From: an uncultured Muribaculaceae bacterium
GTDB lineage: Bacteria > Bacteroidota > Bacteroidia > Bacteroidales > Muribaculaceae
Assembly (NCBI GenBank): GCA_944321715.1
Contig: CALUMJ010000013.1
Location: forward strand, 1-52,077
Reading direction: 5' to 3'
Length of the DNA stretch: 52,077 bases
Both the position numbers and the translations under genes were made by a program. This document shows, piece by piece, positions 8,047 through 16,264 of this stretch. The notes beneath the pieces were generated by a model. That model saw only the letters and a program-made list of their open reading frames with translations, ran no database searches and had not been told where the DNA came from. Numbering within the stretch: position 1 is the stretch's first letter; each line of letters begins with the position of its first letter.

Positions 8047-9567
8047 CTATTGCATCATTACGTCGCTGATGGCGCGGCCGATGTTGTCGATAATGTCGCT
8101 TGCCACCATTCCATAGCTGCCGTGTATCCTTCGTGCGAGGTCGCCGGCGGCACCGTGAATGTACACGCCGATTATCGCGCTTAGTTGCGAGCTGTAGCCT
8201 TGTGCCAGCAATCCTGATATAATACCAGTGAGCACATCGCCGCTCCCGGCAGTGGCCATGCCCGAATTGCCTGTGGAATTGATGTACACCTTGCCTGTGT
8301 TGTCAACTACCATTGTGTGGTGGGCTTTCAATACGATAATCAGTCGGTATTCTTTGGCCACGTCCACAGCTTTTTTCAGACGCTCTTCCTCGGTGTCGAA
8401 CTTGCCGAACAAGCGTTCAAACTCGGCGGCATTGGGCGTAAGAATAGACTTTTGCGGAATGCTTTCAAACAGCATCGGTCGTGCGGCTATGCAATTGAGT
8501 GCATCGGCATCAAGCACGCATGGCAAGTTGCGGTTTTTCAAAAAACGGTCGATGGCATCAATGGTCATTTCGTTTGTGCCAAGGCCTGGACCCAACGCCA
8601 CGGCATTGTAGCGCCGCGACATTGTGATGTCGGTCGTCACTATGTCGTTCTTGTCGGCATCAAACAGAGCCTCGGGTACGCACGATTGGATTACATCTAA
8701 GCCGCATCGTGGGCTGTGGACTGTGGCGACACCCACTCCGGAGCGCATGGCGGCACGAGCGGCAAGCACAGCCGCACCGAGCATTCCATATCGTCCGGCC
8801 ACAAGCAGCAAGCTCCCGAAGTCATATTTGCTGCAATGGGCAGGGCGGCGGCGCAACAAGTTTTTCACTTCATATTCTTCGACTAAGCAATAGCTGGTCG
8901 ATGCTTGGCTTATTGCCTCACGGCTGAGGTCGATGTCAAGCACCTTGCATTCGCCGATGTTGATTGCATTTTCGGCAAAAAAGAATGAAAGGCGTTTCAA
9001 TTGGAAAGTCAGTGTCAGGTTAGCCCTGATTATGTTACGGCGGTCGGTACCTGTGTTCCATTCGCCGAAGAGTCCTGTCGGAACATCAATTGCAACAATA
9101 TAGGCTTGCGACTCGTTTATGTTCTGCACGAGCGATGTGAAGCCCCCTTTGAGCGGCTCGTTCAGCCCCGAGCCGAACAATCCGTCGATGACCACATCGT
9201 TCTTGCCAAGCGGAGGAAAAATAAATTCGTTGACGACTTCGGTGAATTTGACGTTTTCCATCTCGGCGAGTTTGTCGCGGTTGTGTGCGCAGGCTTTCGA
9301 CAACTTCATCGTGGGTGTGTTGAACAAGAACACTTCGATGCTGTTGTAGCCCTGCTGGGATAATATGCGCGCTACGGCAAGTGCGTCGGCACCATTATTG
9401 CCGGGTCCGGCAAACACCACAAACCGTTTACCGGGTCGCCATCTCGACATGATTTCGAAAGCGGCTGCCGATGCGGCACGTTCCACCAATTCTATGTCAC
9501 TGATTCCCTCCGAACGGAGCGTCTTTTCTTCAATCTTACGTATTTCGCTTGTGGTAAAAATTTTCAT
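8047..9567 (-). CDS. nnr: Bifunctional NAD(P)HX epimerase / ADP-dependent NAD(P)HX dehydratase
   Basis: 506 residues, the usual length of the fused metabolite-repair enzyme. The N-terminal YjeF/NnrE epimerase domain (to about residue 215) has FAGPGNNGADALAVARIL near residue 50. The C-terminal carbohydrate-kinase-like NnrD domain has VALGPGLGTNE, TPNAAEFERLF and GSGDVLTGIISGLL. Together they restore damaged hydrated NADH and NADPH: the epimerase interconverts R and S forms and the dehydratase uses ADP to remove water from the S form. It is cytosolic. It is transcribed from the repeat-bearing promoter region at 9637-9840. Confidence 0.96.
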   Translation of the reverse strand: MKIFTTSEIRKIEEKTLRSEGISDIELVERAASAAAFEIMSRWRPGKRFVVFAGPGNNGADALAVARILSQQGYNSIEVFLFNTPTMKLSKACAHNRDKLAEMENVKFTEVVNEFIFPPLGKNDVVIDGLFGSGLNEPLKGGFTSLVQNINESQAYIVAIDVPTGLFGEWNTGTDRRNIIRANLTLTFQLKRLSFFFAENAINIGECKVLDIDLSREAISQASTSYCLVEEYEVKNLLRRRPAHCSKYDFGSLLLVAGRYGMLGAAVLAARAAMRSGVGVATVHSPRCGLDVIQSCVPEALFDADKNDIVTTDITMSRRYNAVALGPGLGTNEMTIDAIDRFLKNRNLPCVLDADALNCIAARPMLFESIPQKSILTPNAAEFERLFGKFDTEEERLKKAVDVAKEYRLIIVLKAHHTMVVDNTGKVYINSTGNSGMATAGSGDVLTGIISGLLAQGYSSQLSAIIGVYIHGAAGDLARRIHGSYGMVASDIIDNIGRAISDVMMQ

Positions 9568-9636
9568 ATCGACTGATTTTCAATGTAAATAGTATGTTAC
9601 ATATAGCAATGGCTATCATCACCGTGCGTTATAACG

Positions 9637-9655
9637 CAAAGTTACTACAAATATA
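9637..9655 (-). promoter_or_regulatory. Two candidate -7 boxes of nnr (TAACTTTG and TATATTTG)
   Basis: On the minus strand TATATTTG (9648-9655) is followed eleven bases later by TAACTTTG (9637-9644); both match TAnnTTTG and lie 70-90 bp before the nnr ATG. TATATTTG is the downstream end of the adjacent 85-bp repeat module. Confidence 0.65.
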
Positions 9656-9840
9656 GTGAAAGTCGAGAGCAATACGAAAAAAACGGCTTGACGATTTTTT
9701 TTTCGTGTTGCCGAGGCGCATCCTATATTCTCGAAATATAGTGAAAGTCGAGAGCAATACGAAAAAAACGGCTTGACGATTTTTTTTTCGTGTTGCCGAG
9801 GCGCATCCTATATTCTCGAAATATAGCGAAAGTCGAGGGT
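9651..9840 (-). repeat. 85-bp tandem repeat, two full units plus a partial third; hairpin-promoter module
   Basis: Units begin at 9651, 9736 and 9821 with an exact 85-bp period; the first two are essentially identical and the third is only the first ~20 bases. Each full unit contains a long stem: minus-strand GCAACACGAAAAAAA pairs with TTTTTTTCGTATTGC across a short loop. The stem is followed by CTCGACTTTCACTATATTT. Only the unit next to nnr ends in the promoter-like TATATTTG; the internal copy reads TATATTTC. The block lies after the terminator of the upstream gene and before nnr, so it belongs to the nnr promoter region. A related single module precedes tsaB. Confidence 0.85.
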
Positions 9841-9880
9841 AAAACAAAAAATCCCGCATGGCTGCTTGCCGTGCGGGATT
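9841..9880 (-). terminator. Rho-independent terminator of the phosphatase gene
   Basis: On the minus strand AATCCCGCACGGC and GCCATGCGGGATT form a perfect 13-bp stem around AAGCA, followed by TTTTGTTTT. It lies just after the stop of the secreted phosphatase gene. Confidence 0.85.
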
Positions 9881-9908
9881 GCCGTTTGAGTTGATTATGT
9901 GTTCGTCG

Positions 9909-12900
9909 TTAACGTTTCACGATTTTGTGGCAAATGTTGCTATTGTCCAAGCGTAGCAAGTAGATGCCTTGAGGTATTCCGTCCATCGACATGGTATTTT
10001 TTCCTGCTACAAGGTGCATTTGCATCACTTTGCCGCCAGCCATGTTATACAATGCAGCTTCGGTATCTTCTTTAACCACTACGTGCATTACTTCATCAAC
10101 AGGGTTGGGGTAAACCGCCGATGCCACACTTTCAATGTTGTCCACGCCTGTAGTTTCATCTTCCACTGTGAAATGAATTCGTGGAGAAACTTCATCGTAA
10201 GAATCGTTTATGAACAGGGCGCAGAAATAATCTCCCGGTTTCAGCGAGCCAGCTTCGATTGTCACATCTCCTTCGGTAGCTCCGTATGTGTATAGGAATG
10301 CGTCCAGTTCATCCACATTGGGGTCTTCACCCTCGGCAAACACGCCTACCCAGTCTTTCGGTGTACCAGGACCGTCTTGGTAATGAACCACAATGTCTTC
10401 GGAGGTCGAGTAAACTGTCTTGTCGGTCGAAACCGAAGAAATCATGTCGCCTACCGAGAAGTACAGACGTTCGCGCGGTTCAAAATACTGTCCTTTGAGG
10501 AAGTAGTTGACAAAATAGTAACCTTTGGGCAGGTCTTTAGTAAGAGTCAGCGTACCTGATGTTTGTCCGTTGAGGTAATCCCATGAATCAGAGGTGTCGG
10601 CGGTGCCAGGAACTTCACCCATGCGGTAAATGCCTATCCAGTCGCTTCCGAGTCCGGGGGCGTTGGAATATGTAATAGCAATATCTTCACCCTCGTCGTA
10701 GGCAGTCTTTTCGATTGACATCTCGATTTCGGGGCCAACATATAATGGCAGGCGTTCGGTGATTTCGGTGTAGCCTTCGTCTTCGAATAGTACCACATAA
10801 TATTCGTTCACTTCGTCAATGGTGAAGCTCATGGTGCCTGATTGCGACGGAGTGTAGTTCCATCGGTAAGAGAGGGCTCCTCCTGTATTCGGGTTTTCTC
10901 CTTTACGGTATATTCCTATCCAGGCATTTTGCCCTACTGGTGCGTATTGGTAATTGATAACAATCTGCGTGCCCGGTGTTACGGAATTATCTTCCAGCGA
11001 GATGGAGGGGTCGCCGTCGATGCTTCCCTCTACCGTGAAGCTGCGTGGTTCCGACCACTCCGACCACTCCATGTTGGCATCGCGATAGCGCACCCTCACG
11101 TAGTAAACTCCGTTTTTCAACCTGTTGTTTTCGACAGTCAGTTTTGTGATGTCGCGGTTCTCGTTAAGGTCAATTGGTATATGTAGCGGACTGCCAGTTG
11201 AGCCATAAAGGTCTTCAACGTCGGCGATTTCTTCATAATCTATCGACGCAAAATCTTCGGTAAACGAGAATTGGTATTGAACAGTGTTGAGTGGTTCGTC
11301 GGTAGTGGTAGCGTAAGCACTCCCTTCGAAAGTGTAAGGCAGCGTGATTGTGGCAGGAATTTCGTTGATTTCTGGTTTTTCGGGGGCAGCCTTTCCAAGG
11401 GTGCGGGAGAACGAGTCGATGAGGATGTTGTCAACCACCAGTTCCTTGTTACCTATGGCATAGCATTCCACTTTCATTTCTTTTTTGTCGAAGTCAAATT
11501 CGAGTATCTGGTAACCCCAGTAGTCTATTGTCTTCTGTACGTCGTCATAATCCTGTTCCGACGACATTCCCCACATTTGGTCCCACGATGCCGCCCCGTT
11601 GATTATGTGGTACAGTGGCCACTCGGTGAGTTGCCCACGGTGGTATAAATGGTGGTGTCCGCCATAATTGAACACGTGCTTGGGAGTTTCGCACAATATG
11701 GGAATGATTTCGTTGCGCACCCACGAGGATATGTCGCCGATGTATTGCTCGGCTTGTATTGGCCTGTGGTTGACGCTGATGATGAAGTCAACCGAATCGT
11801 CGTTTTTGGCGGCATCTACTATGCGACGCACCCACGCTTTCTGTTCATTACCCGTATGCTCGGTGCTAAGCACCACGAAAAGTATGCGGCCGGCTTGGTA
11901 GGCATAGTAGTTTTCGGTGCCACTCTTGATGCCCTGATATTCGAGGTCTTCGTAGTGGTAATGAGTGCTGTAGCGCATCATGCCGGGGTCGTTGTAGGTG
12001 TCGTGGTTGCCTACGGCAGTCATAATTGGCAGGTTGGGCGATATCAGCTGCGACTTGAACAGGTGTATTTGCTCGTATTGGTCGAGCGAACCTACATCCA
12101 CTTGGTCGCCTATGTTCATCACCATGTTGATGTTTTCGGTCATGTCGCCGCTGTCGCCATATTTTTCCATGATTTTGCGCTGCGAAGCCTTCAACAGCCA
12201 CTCATATCCGCTGCGGCTCTTTATTTGGTGGTCGCCTTGCAGCAATATGCGCATGGGCGTTTTGCTTCCCGGCTCGGGCATTGTGCGGAAGCGGTATATC
12301 TCGCTTTCGCCGCGGTCGCCGCTTATGGTTTGGTAGTAGTAGATGGTGTTGGGTTCAAGCCCGGTGAGATGCACCGAATGCCAATAATAGGGAAATCCGC
12401 TTTCCGACAAGTCATCGGTAGTCCCGGTAACAGTTTCGTCGAGCGCGTCGCGGCTCGTGCCGAATCGCACTGTCGGTGTGGTTTCAAACGATGTTTTCCA
12501 GCTAATCCATATAGAATTGCTACCTGCCGTTTGCAAATACGGCTTGGTAATATCGACATATTCACCAGCCTTCGGCTCTACGGTCAGCCGATGTGCGACT
12601 ACTTGGTAGCCGTCGCCATCCTCGGCGGGAGTGTAGTAAATGTCGGCCTCGGAACGTTCCTCACCGCCTATTTCTACCGATTCGCCCGGGGCGATTGTGT
12701 AGTCTTTAAACTCTTTCACGTAGGGCATGAACGACACGTCGGCATAAATAATGTTGTGGCTTCCGTCGGCAAAAGTGCGCTTTACACTTATGCGGCTGTT
12801 GCGAGCCAGCCAAGTCGAAGTCACTTCCACTGTGTTGGTACCTTGCCCTTCGTCGATGCGGCAGCCGTTGGGTGCTTGCCAATGGTAATTTTTGACGGAG

Positions 12901-13037
12901 TTGTCGGCTGCGATGCTGAAAACTTGCGTTTCATTTGTTTTCATGACATCTGCTCCTGTGATGGAGGGTGTTTGTCCAAATGCATACCCACTGAGAATCA
13001 TAGGAAATATCAGCAGGCTAAAGTTACGTTTATCCAT
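9909..13037 (-). CDS. Secreted purple-acid-phosphatase-like metallophosphoesterase with T9SS sorting domain
   Basis: A 1042-residue multidomain exported protein. A signal peptide (MDKRNFSLLIFPMILSGYAFG) comes first. An Fn3-like purple-acid-phosphatase N domain follows (VRFGTSRDALDETVTG, YYYQTISG). The calcineurin-type catalytic domain has LLQGDHQ near residue 266, NIGDQVD near 306, GNHD near 344, VNHRP and GGHHHLYH near 460. Several beta-sandwich repeats follow (three WIGIYR/WVGVF-type copies). The end (VYPNPVDEVMHVV to ICHKIVKR) is a type IX secretion C-terminal domain, so the protein is expected at the cell surface or in the medium. It probably scavenges phosphate from phosphomonoesters or diesters; the substrate is unknown. 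Its promoter box TACTTTTG is at 13078-13085. Confidence 0.9.
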   Translation of the reverse strand: MDKRNFSLLIFPMILSGYAFGQTPSITGADVMKTNETQVFSIAADNSVKNYHWQAPNGCRIDEGQGTNTVEVTSTWLARNSRISVKRTFADGSHNIIYADVSFMPYVKEFKDYTIAPGESVEIGGEERSEADIYYTPAEDGDGYQVVAHRLTVEPKAGEYVDITKPYLQTAGSNSIWISWKTSFETTPTVRFGTSRDALDETVTGTTDDLSESGFPYYWHSVHLTGLEPNTIYYYQTISGDRGESEIYRFRTMPEPGSKTPMRILLQGDHQIKSRSGYEWLLKASQRKIMEKYGDSGDMTENINMVMNIGDQVDVGSLDQYEQIHLFKSQLISPNLPIMTAVGNHDTYNDPGMMRYSTHYHYEDLEYQGIKSGTENYYAYQAGRILFVVLSTEHTGNEQKAWVRRIVDAAKNDDSVDFIISVNHRPIQAEQYIGDISSWVRNEIIPILCETPKHVFNYGGHHHLYHRGQLTEWPLYHIINGAASWDQMWGMSSEQDYDDVQKTIDYWGYQILEFDFDKKEMKVECYAIGNKELVVDNILIDSFSRTLGKAAPEKPEINEIPATITLPYTFEGSAYATTTDEPLNTVQYQFSFTEDFASIDYEEIADVEDLYGSTGSPLHIPIDLNENRDITKLTVENNRLKNGVYYVRVRYRDANMEWSEWSEPRSFTVEGSIDGDPSISLEDNSVTPGTQIVINYQYAPVGQNAWIGIYRKGENPNTGGALSYRWNYTPSQSGTMSFTIDEVNEYYVVLFEDEGYTEITERLPLYVGPEIEMSIEKTAYDEGEDIAITYSNAPGLGSDWIGIYRMGEVPGTADTSDSWDYLNGQTSGTLTLTKDLPKGYYFVNYFLKGQYFEPRERLYFSVGDMISSVSTDKTVYSTSEDIVVHYQDGPGTPKDWVGVFAEGEDPNVDELDAFLYTYGATEGDVTIEAGSLKPGDYFCALFINDSYDEVSPRIHFTVEDETTGVDNIESVASAVYPNPVDEVMHVVVKEDTEAALYNMAGGKVMQMHLVAGKNTMSMDGIPQGIYLLRLDNSNICHKIVKR

Positions 13038-13077
13038 ACTTTGTCTGTTTGGTAATTGAAGTTATGATTTCGGGGGC

Positions 13078-13085
13078 AAAAGTAT
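13078..13085 (-). promoter_or_regulatory. -7 box of the secreted phosphatase gene (TACTTTTG)
   Basis: Minus-strand TACTTTTG matches TAnnTTTG, 41 bp before the ATG. I saw no obvious Pho-type operator. Confidence 0.6.
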
Positions 13086-13182
13086 GGTGGCTCGATTACA
13101 TTTTGGTTAAGGCGTGATTAAAGTTTGGTTACAGACTTATTAAGGAATTGTAACACTGCAAGCGATTATTTACCGCCATGAA

Positions 13183-13354
13183 GGTGTATCAAAATGCAAA
13201 TTTATGCAATTTTGTAGGGACGCACGGCCCGTGCGTCCGCTGCGCAACCAGACGCATATTCTGCTAATTTACAAATAGTTGGCAGTGTCTTACAGCACAC
13301 GGACGCACGGGCCGTGCGTCCCTACGAGGTGGGTCTTGCCAATTTTGATACACC
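13183..13354. mobile_element. MITE-like palindromic element, copy 2
   Basis: A 172-bp element with inverted termini GGTGTATCAAAAT and ATTTTGATACACC. Two inner palindromes (about 13219-13239 and 13301-13321) are built on GGACGCACGG and CCGTGCGTCC. It has the same length as copy 3 (39656-39827) and is nearly identical to it outside a variable centre. It occupies the gap between the phosphatase promoter and the 3' end of the hydrolase gene. It has no ORF. Confidence 0.85.
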
Positions 13355-13369
13355 ACTGCCACGGTTTAC

Positions 13370-14446
13370 TTATTTCAAGTATTGGCGGTAGAATGCTTCG
13401 ATTCTATCGAAAGGAATTTTGTCGAAGTTGTCATACAGGTCGGTGTGGTTGGCACCGGGAATAATCATCAGCTCCTTGTTGTCGCCGGTCAGTTTTTTGT
13501 AGGTGTCTTCGCTGAAGTAGCGCGAGTGTGCTTTCTCGCCGTGAATGAGCAGCACGGCATTGCGTATTTCGCTGGCGTATGACAGAATGGGCATGTTCAG
13601 GAACGAGAGCGTCGATGTCTTGTTCCATCCGCCGTTGGAGTTGAGCGAACGCTTGTGGTAGCCGCGCTCGGTCTTGTAATAGGCGAAATAGTCTTTCAGG
13701 AACTGCGGAGCGTCGGCTGGCACTACGTCGGGTAGGCCTCCGGCCAGTTCATACGCACCATTGCGGTAGTCAGCCGTGCGCTGAGCGTTCAGTTGGCGGC
13801 GCAGTTCGTGGCGAGCGTCGGCATTGTCGGCTGCGTCGAAATAGCCGTTGGCATTCACGCGGCTCATGTCATACATGGTGGCGGCAACTGTGGCTTTAAT
13901 GCGTGTGTCGATAGCAGCGGCATTGACTGCCATGCCTCCCCAGCCGCAGATGCCGAGTATTCCGATTTGCTCGGGATTCACATCGTCGCGGGTTGCGAGG
14001 TAGTCCACTGCTGCGCAGAAGTCCTCGGTGTTGATGTCGGGCGATGCCACATAGCGGGGCTGGCCGCCGCTCTCGCCGGTGAACGAGGGGTCGAAGGCGA
14101 TGGTGATGAAACCACGCTTGGCTAATTCCTGCGCATACAATCCCGATGCTTGTTCCTTTACTGCGCCGAATGGGCCGCAAACGGCGATGGCTGGCAGTTT
14201 GCCCGTAGCATTCTTTGGCATATAAAGGTCGGCGGCAAGCGTGATGCCGTAACGGTTGTGGAATGTGATTTTACTGTGGTTCACTTTGTCGCTTTGTGGG
14301 AACACCTTGTCCCACTCTTGGGTTAATTCAAGCTTTTCTTCCATATTGTTTTTGTGATTAAGTTGATTTTCTTGTGCATATAGATTGCCCATGCCGCATA
14401 AACAGGCGAGCAAGGCCATGAATGCTGTTTTAAATGAATGTTTCAT
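13370..14446 (-). CDS. Exported alpha/beta hydrolase (dienelactone hydrolase-like)
   Basis: 358 residues. The N-terminus (MKHSFKTAFMALLACLCG, ending LYAQ) is a Sec signal peptide. The body is an alpha/beta hydrolase with a Cys in the nucleophile-elbow position (ILGICGWGG, near residue 165), an FDPSFTGESGG block and a late His in PGANHTDLYD near 333. The substrate is unknown. An in-frame Met at MEEKLELTQEW (about residue 35) would give a cytosolic form of usual family length, so the signal sequence may be a later addition. It is the last gene of the reductase-flavodoxin-hydrolase operon (16-bp gap). A truncated paralogue lies at 48434-49314. Confidence 0.85.
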   Translation of the reverse strand: MKHSFKTAFMALLACLCGMGNLYAQENQLNHKNNMEEKLELTQEWDKVFPQSDKVNHSKITFHNRYGITLAADLYMPKNATGKLPAIAVCGPFGAVKEQASGLYAQELAKRGFITIAFDPSFTGESGGQPRYVASPDINTEDFCAAVDYLATRDDVNPEQIGILGICGWGGMAVNAAAIDTRIKATVAATMYDMSRVNANGYFDAADNADARHELRRQLNAQRTADYRNGAYELAGGLPDVVPADAPQFLKDYFAYYKTERGYHKRSLNSNGGWNKTSTLSFLNMPILSYASEIRNAVLLIHGEKAHSRYFSEDTYKKLTGDNKELMIIPGANHTDLYDNFDKIPFDRIEAFYRQYLK

Positions 14447-14462
14447 GTTGTTTCTCGGAATG

Positions 14463-15080
14463 TTATCTGATAAAGTTCGTCATGATTCCATGCTCTTTTT
14501 CAGGCATTGGCATGCCTCCGGTTTTCAGGCTTTTCAGCATCCATGCCATGTTGTTGCCCAATGTACGCATCGTCTGCAATCCTTCGGCGTCTTGCAAAGC
14601 TTCGCCCGGCAGACGGCCATGTACGCTGTTCCAATATTGAGAGCTAACGACAGGCATATCGGTTATCGTGAAATACTTGTTCAGCCGGTCGAATGTGGCA
14701 CTTGCCCCACCTCGGCGGCAGACGGCTACGGAGGCTGCAGGTTTGTAACGCAACAGCGACGACGCAGAATAGAACAACCTGTCGAGCAGGGCGCAAAGCG
14801 AGCCGTTTGGCCCTGCATAATAGACTGGCGAACCGATGACAATGCCGTCGGCCGTTTCCAACTTCTCGCGAACCGTGTTGTATAATGTATCGCTGAACAC
14901 GCACCTGCCCGATTCGGCACAACGGTTGCAGGCGATGCACCCCTGAACCGCTTTTGTGCCGATAGAGATGATTTCTGTTTCCACGCCGTTAGCCTCCAGA
15001 GCCTTTGCAACTTCCGACAGGGCTATGTAAGTGTTTCCTTTGCCCCTCGGACTTCCGTTAATCAGTAATACTTTCATCAT
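14463..15080 (-). CDS. Flavodoxin-fold NAD(P)H:FMN reductase-like protein
   Basis: 205 residues with the FMN-phosphate loop NGSPRGKGNT at residues 8-17, a central CIACNRCAESGRCVF cysteine block (about 48-62) as in iron-sulfur flavoproteins and related FMN reductases, and GSPVYYAGPNG near 83. It is probably an FMN-binding oxidoreductase of the cytosol; whether the cysteines hold an Fe-S cluster is undecided. It lies 15 bp after the aldo/keto reductase gene and 16 bp before the hydrolase gene. The start could be either of two adjacent Met codons. Confidence 0.85.
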   Translation of the reverse strand: MMKVLLINGSPRGKGNTYIALSEVAKALEANGVETEIISIGTKAVQGCIACNRCAESGRCVFSDTLYNTVREKLETADGIVIGSPVYYAGPNGSLCALLDRLFYSASSLLRYKPAASVAVCRRGGASATFDRLNKYFTITDMPVVSSQYWNSVHGRLPGEALQDAEGLQTMRTLGNNMAWMLKSLKTGGMPMPEKEHGIMTNFIR

Positions 15081-15095
15081 TTTTATTTCTTATTA

Positions 15096-16067
15096 TTAAT
15101 ACCAATCATGTTTCTCGTTTCGGTCGAGTGCGTCGATGCGTGCCATTTCTTCTGGTGTTAGTTCGAAGTCGAACACGGAGATATTCTCTTTCTGGTGGTC
15201 GGGATTGCTCGAACCGGGAATGACCGCCACGCCATGCTGCAAGTCCCAGCGCAGGATGACTTGTGCGGTTGATTTGCCGTGCGCCTTGGCAATTTCCTTG
15301 ATGGTTTCGTTGCTGAACATTGCCTTTGTATAGCCCCTGCCGCCGAAAGGATACCACCCCTCGATGACGATGCCGTTGCGGTGCATAAATTCCCGCACCT
15401 CTTTTTCTTGATAATAGGGATGAATCTCGTTCTGCGTCATCACGGGCTTGATGCTCACTTTCGGCAGAAACTCGGTCATCTCCTCGATATAATAGTTTGA
15501 AACGCCGAGCGAGCGTATCTTGCCTGCGGCCACGGCACGCTCCATAGCTTTGTAGGCTTCCACATCGTTACGACCCGGATGGTGCAGCAGCATCAAGTCC
15601 ACATAGCCGATATTGAGCCTTGCGAGGGATGCCTCGATGGCTTCTTCCGCATGGGCGAACTCGTTGGGGTATAGCTTGGTACAAATGAAAAACTCCTCAC
15701 GTGGCACTCCCGAGCGACGTATGGCTTCGCCCACTTCCTCCTCGTTGCCGTAGAAAGTGGCGGTGTCGAACTTGCGGTAGCCTAACTTGATGGCAGAGAG
15801 TATGGCATTGATGCACTCGTCACCGTGCAGGCTGTACGTGCCTAATCCAAGCACAGGCATGGTGTAGCCGCTGCTGAGCGTGATGACGGGCGGCTTGCCG
15901 TTCTCGCCTTGGGTCAGGTGAAAAAGACCGCTGCCGCTTGCCACCGTGTCGTTGTCGGTGACGGCCTCATTTTCCGCCGTTGGCTGACGAGTTACCTCCG
16001 TGCCACAAGCATTTGCCGAAAAAGTCAGGCAGCATAGTATCGTGAGGAATAGCAATTTTCGTTTCAT
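15096..16067 (-). CDS. Aldo/keto reductase with N-terminal export signal
   Basis: About 323 residues from the chosen ATG at 16067. Upstream codons to 16166 overlap the TACCTTTG promoter box and are rejected. The N-terminus (MKRKLLFLTILCCLTFSANACG) looks like a Sec or lipoprotein signal. The body is a TIM-barrel aldo/keto reductase: GLGTYSLHGDE, KFDTATFYGNEEEVG with the catalytic Asp and Tyr, FICTKLYPNEF with the Lys, LMLLHHPG with the His, and VIPGSSNPDHQKEN for the cofactor. Such enzymes need NADPH, which is unusual outside the cytosol, so the export prediction deserves a check. It is the first gene of a three-gene operon. Confidence 0.87.
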   Translation of the reverse strand: MKRKLLFLTILCCLTFSANACGTEVTRQPTAENEAVTDNDTVASGSGLFHLTQGENGKPPVITLSSGYTMPVLGLGTYSLHGDECINAILSAIKLGYRKFDTATFYGNEEEVGEAIRRSGVPREEFFICTKLYPNEFAHAEEAIEASLARLNIGYVDLMLLHHPGRNDVEAYKAMERAVAAGKIRSLGVSNYYIEEMTEFLPKVSIKPVMTQNEIHPYYQEKEVREFMHRNGIVIEGWYPFGGRGYTKAMFSNETIKEIAKAHGKSTAQVILRWDLQHGVAVIPGSSNPDHQKENISVFDFELTPEEMARIDALDRNEKHDWY

Positions 16068-16098
16068 AATCTTCGCCAGTTTGATTTTTGTCACGATG

Positions 16099-16106
16099 CA
16101 AAGGTA
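16099..16106 (-). promoter_or_regulatory. -7 box of the aldo/keto reductase operon (TACCTTTG)
   Basis: Minus-strand TACCTTTG lies 31 bp before the ATG at 16067 and decides that start over the longer ORF. Confidence 0.65.
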
Positions 16107-16177
16107 AAGCAAAAGCCCCACAACGCAATTGCTGTGAAGCTCAAATAACATTGCTGAAAAGGTCAATTCTTAATCAA

Positions 16178-16262
16178 CGGCAACTGGCCTTCGGTGCGAT
16201 GCCACATTGGTCTTAGACGCTGCTGCGAAATGCGAATGGTTCCCGAAAATTGCCTAAGGTCA
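16178..16262 (-). pseudogene. Decayed fragment of an AraC-family gene (3' end)
   Basis: About 85 bp clearly resemble the 3' end of the intact AraC gene starting at 18810. Shared blocks on the plus strand are CGGCAACTG, TCGGTGC, ATGCCA, ACGCTGC and GAAATGCGA followed by TGGTTC, in the same order and spacing apart from at least two single-base indels. Read on the minus strand, frame-corrected, it gives remnants such as FGNHSHFAAA against FKNQSHFSAA in the intact protein. It lies directly after the uvrA stop and before the reductase operon promoter, in the same orientation as the intact gene on uvrA's other side. Confidence 0.75.
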
Positions 16263-16264
16263 AA

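Noticed and set aside
9651-9840. CRISPR-like array
   Set aside because: The units are contiguous 85-bp tandem copies without unique spacers, and there are no cas genes.
9629-9859. 76-codon minus-strand open frame in the repeat block
   Set aside because: It is a translation of the 85-bp tandem unit itself, with a repeating peptide and poly-Lys; it covers promoter boxes and a terminator.
11649-13055. 468-codon plus-strand open frame
   Set aside because: It is antisense to the whole catalytic part of the secreted phosphatase, whose domains and motifs are clear; the antisense product has no recognisable family and no start context.
16067-16166. Longer start for the aldo/keto reductase at 16166
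   Set aside because: The extension covers the TACCTTTG promoter and disrupts the signal peptide; ATG 16067 is better.
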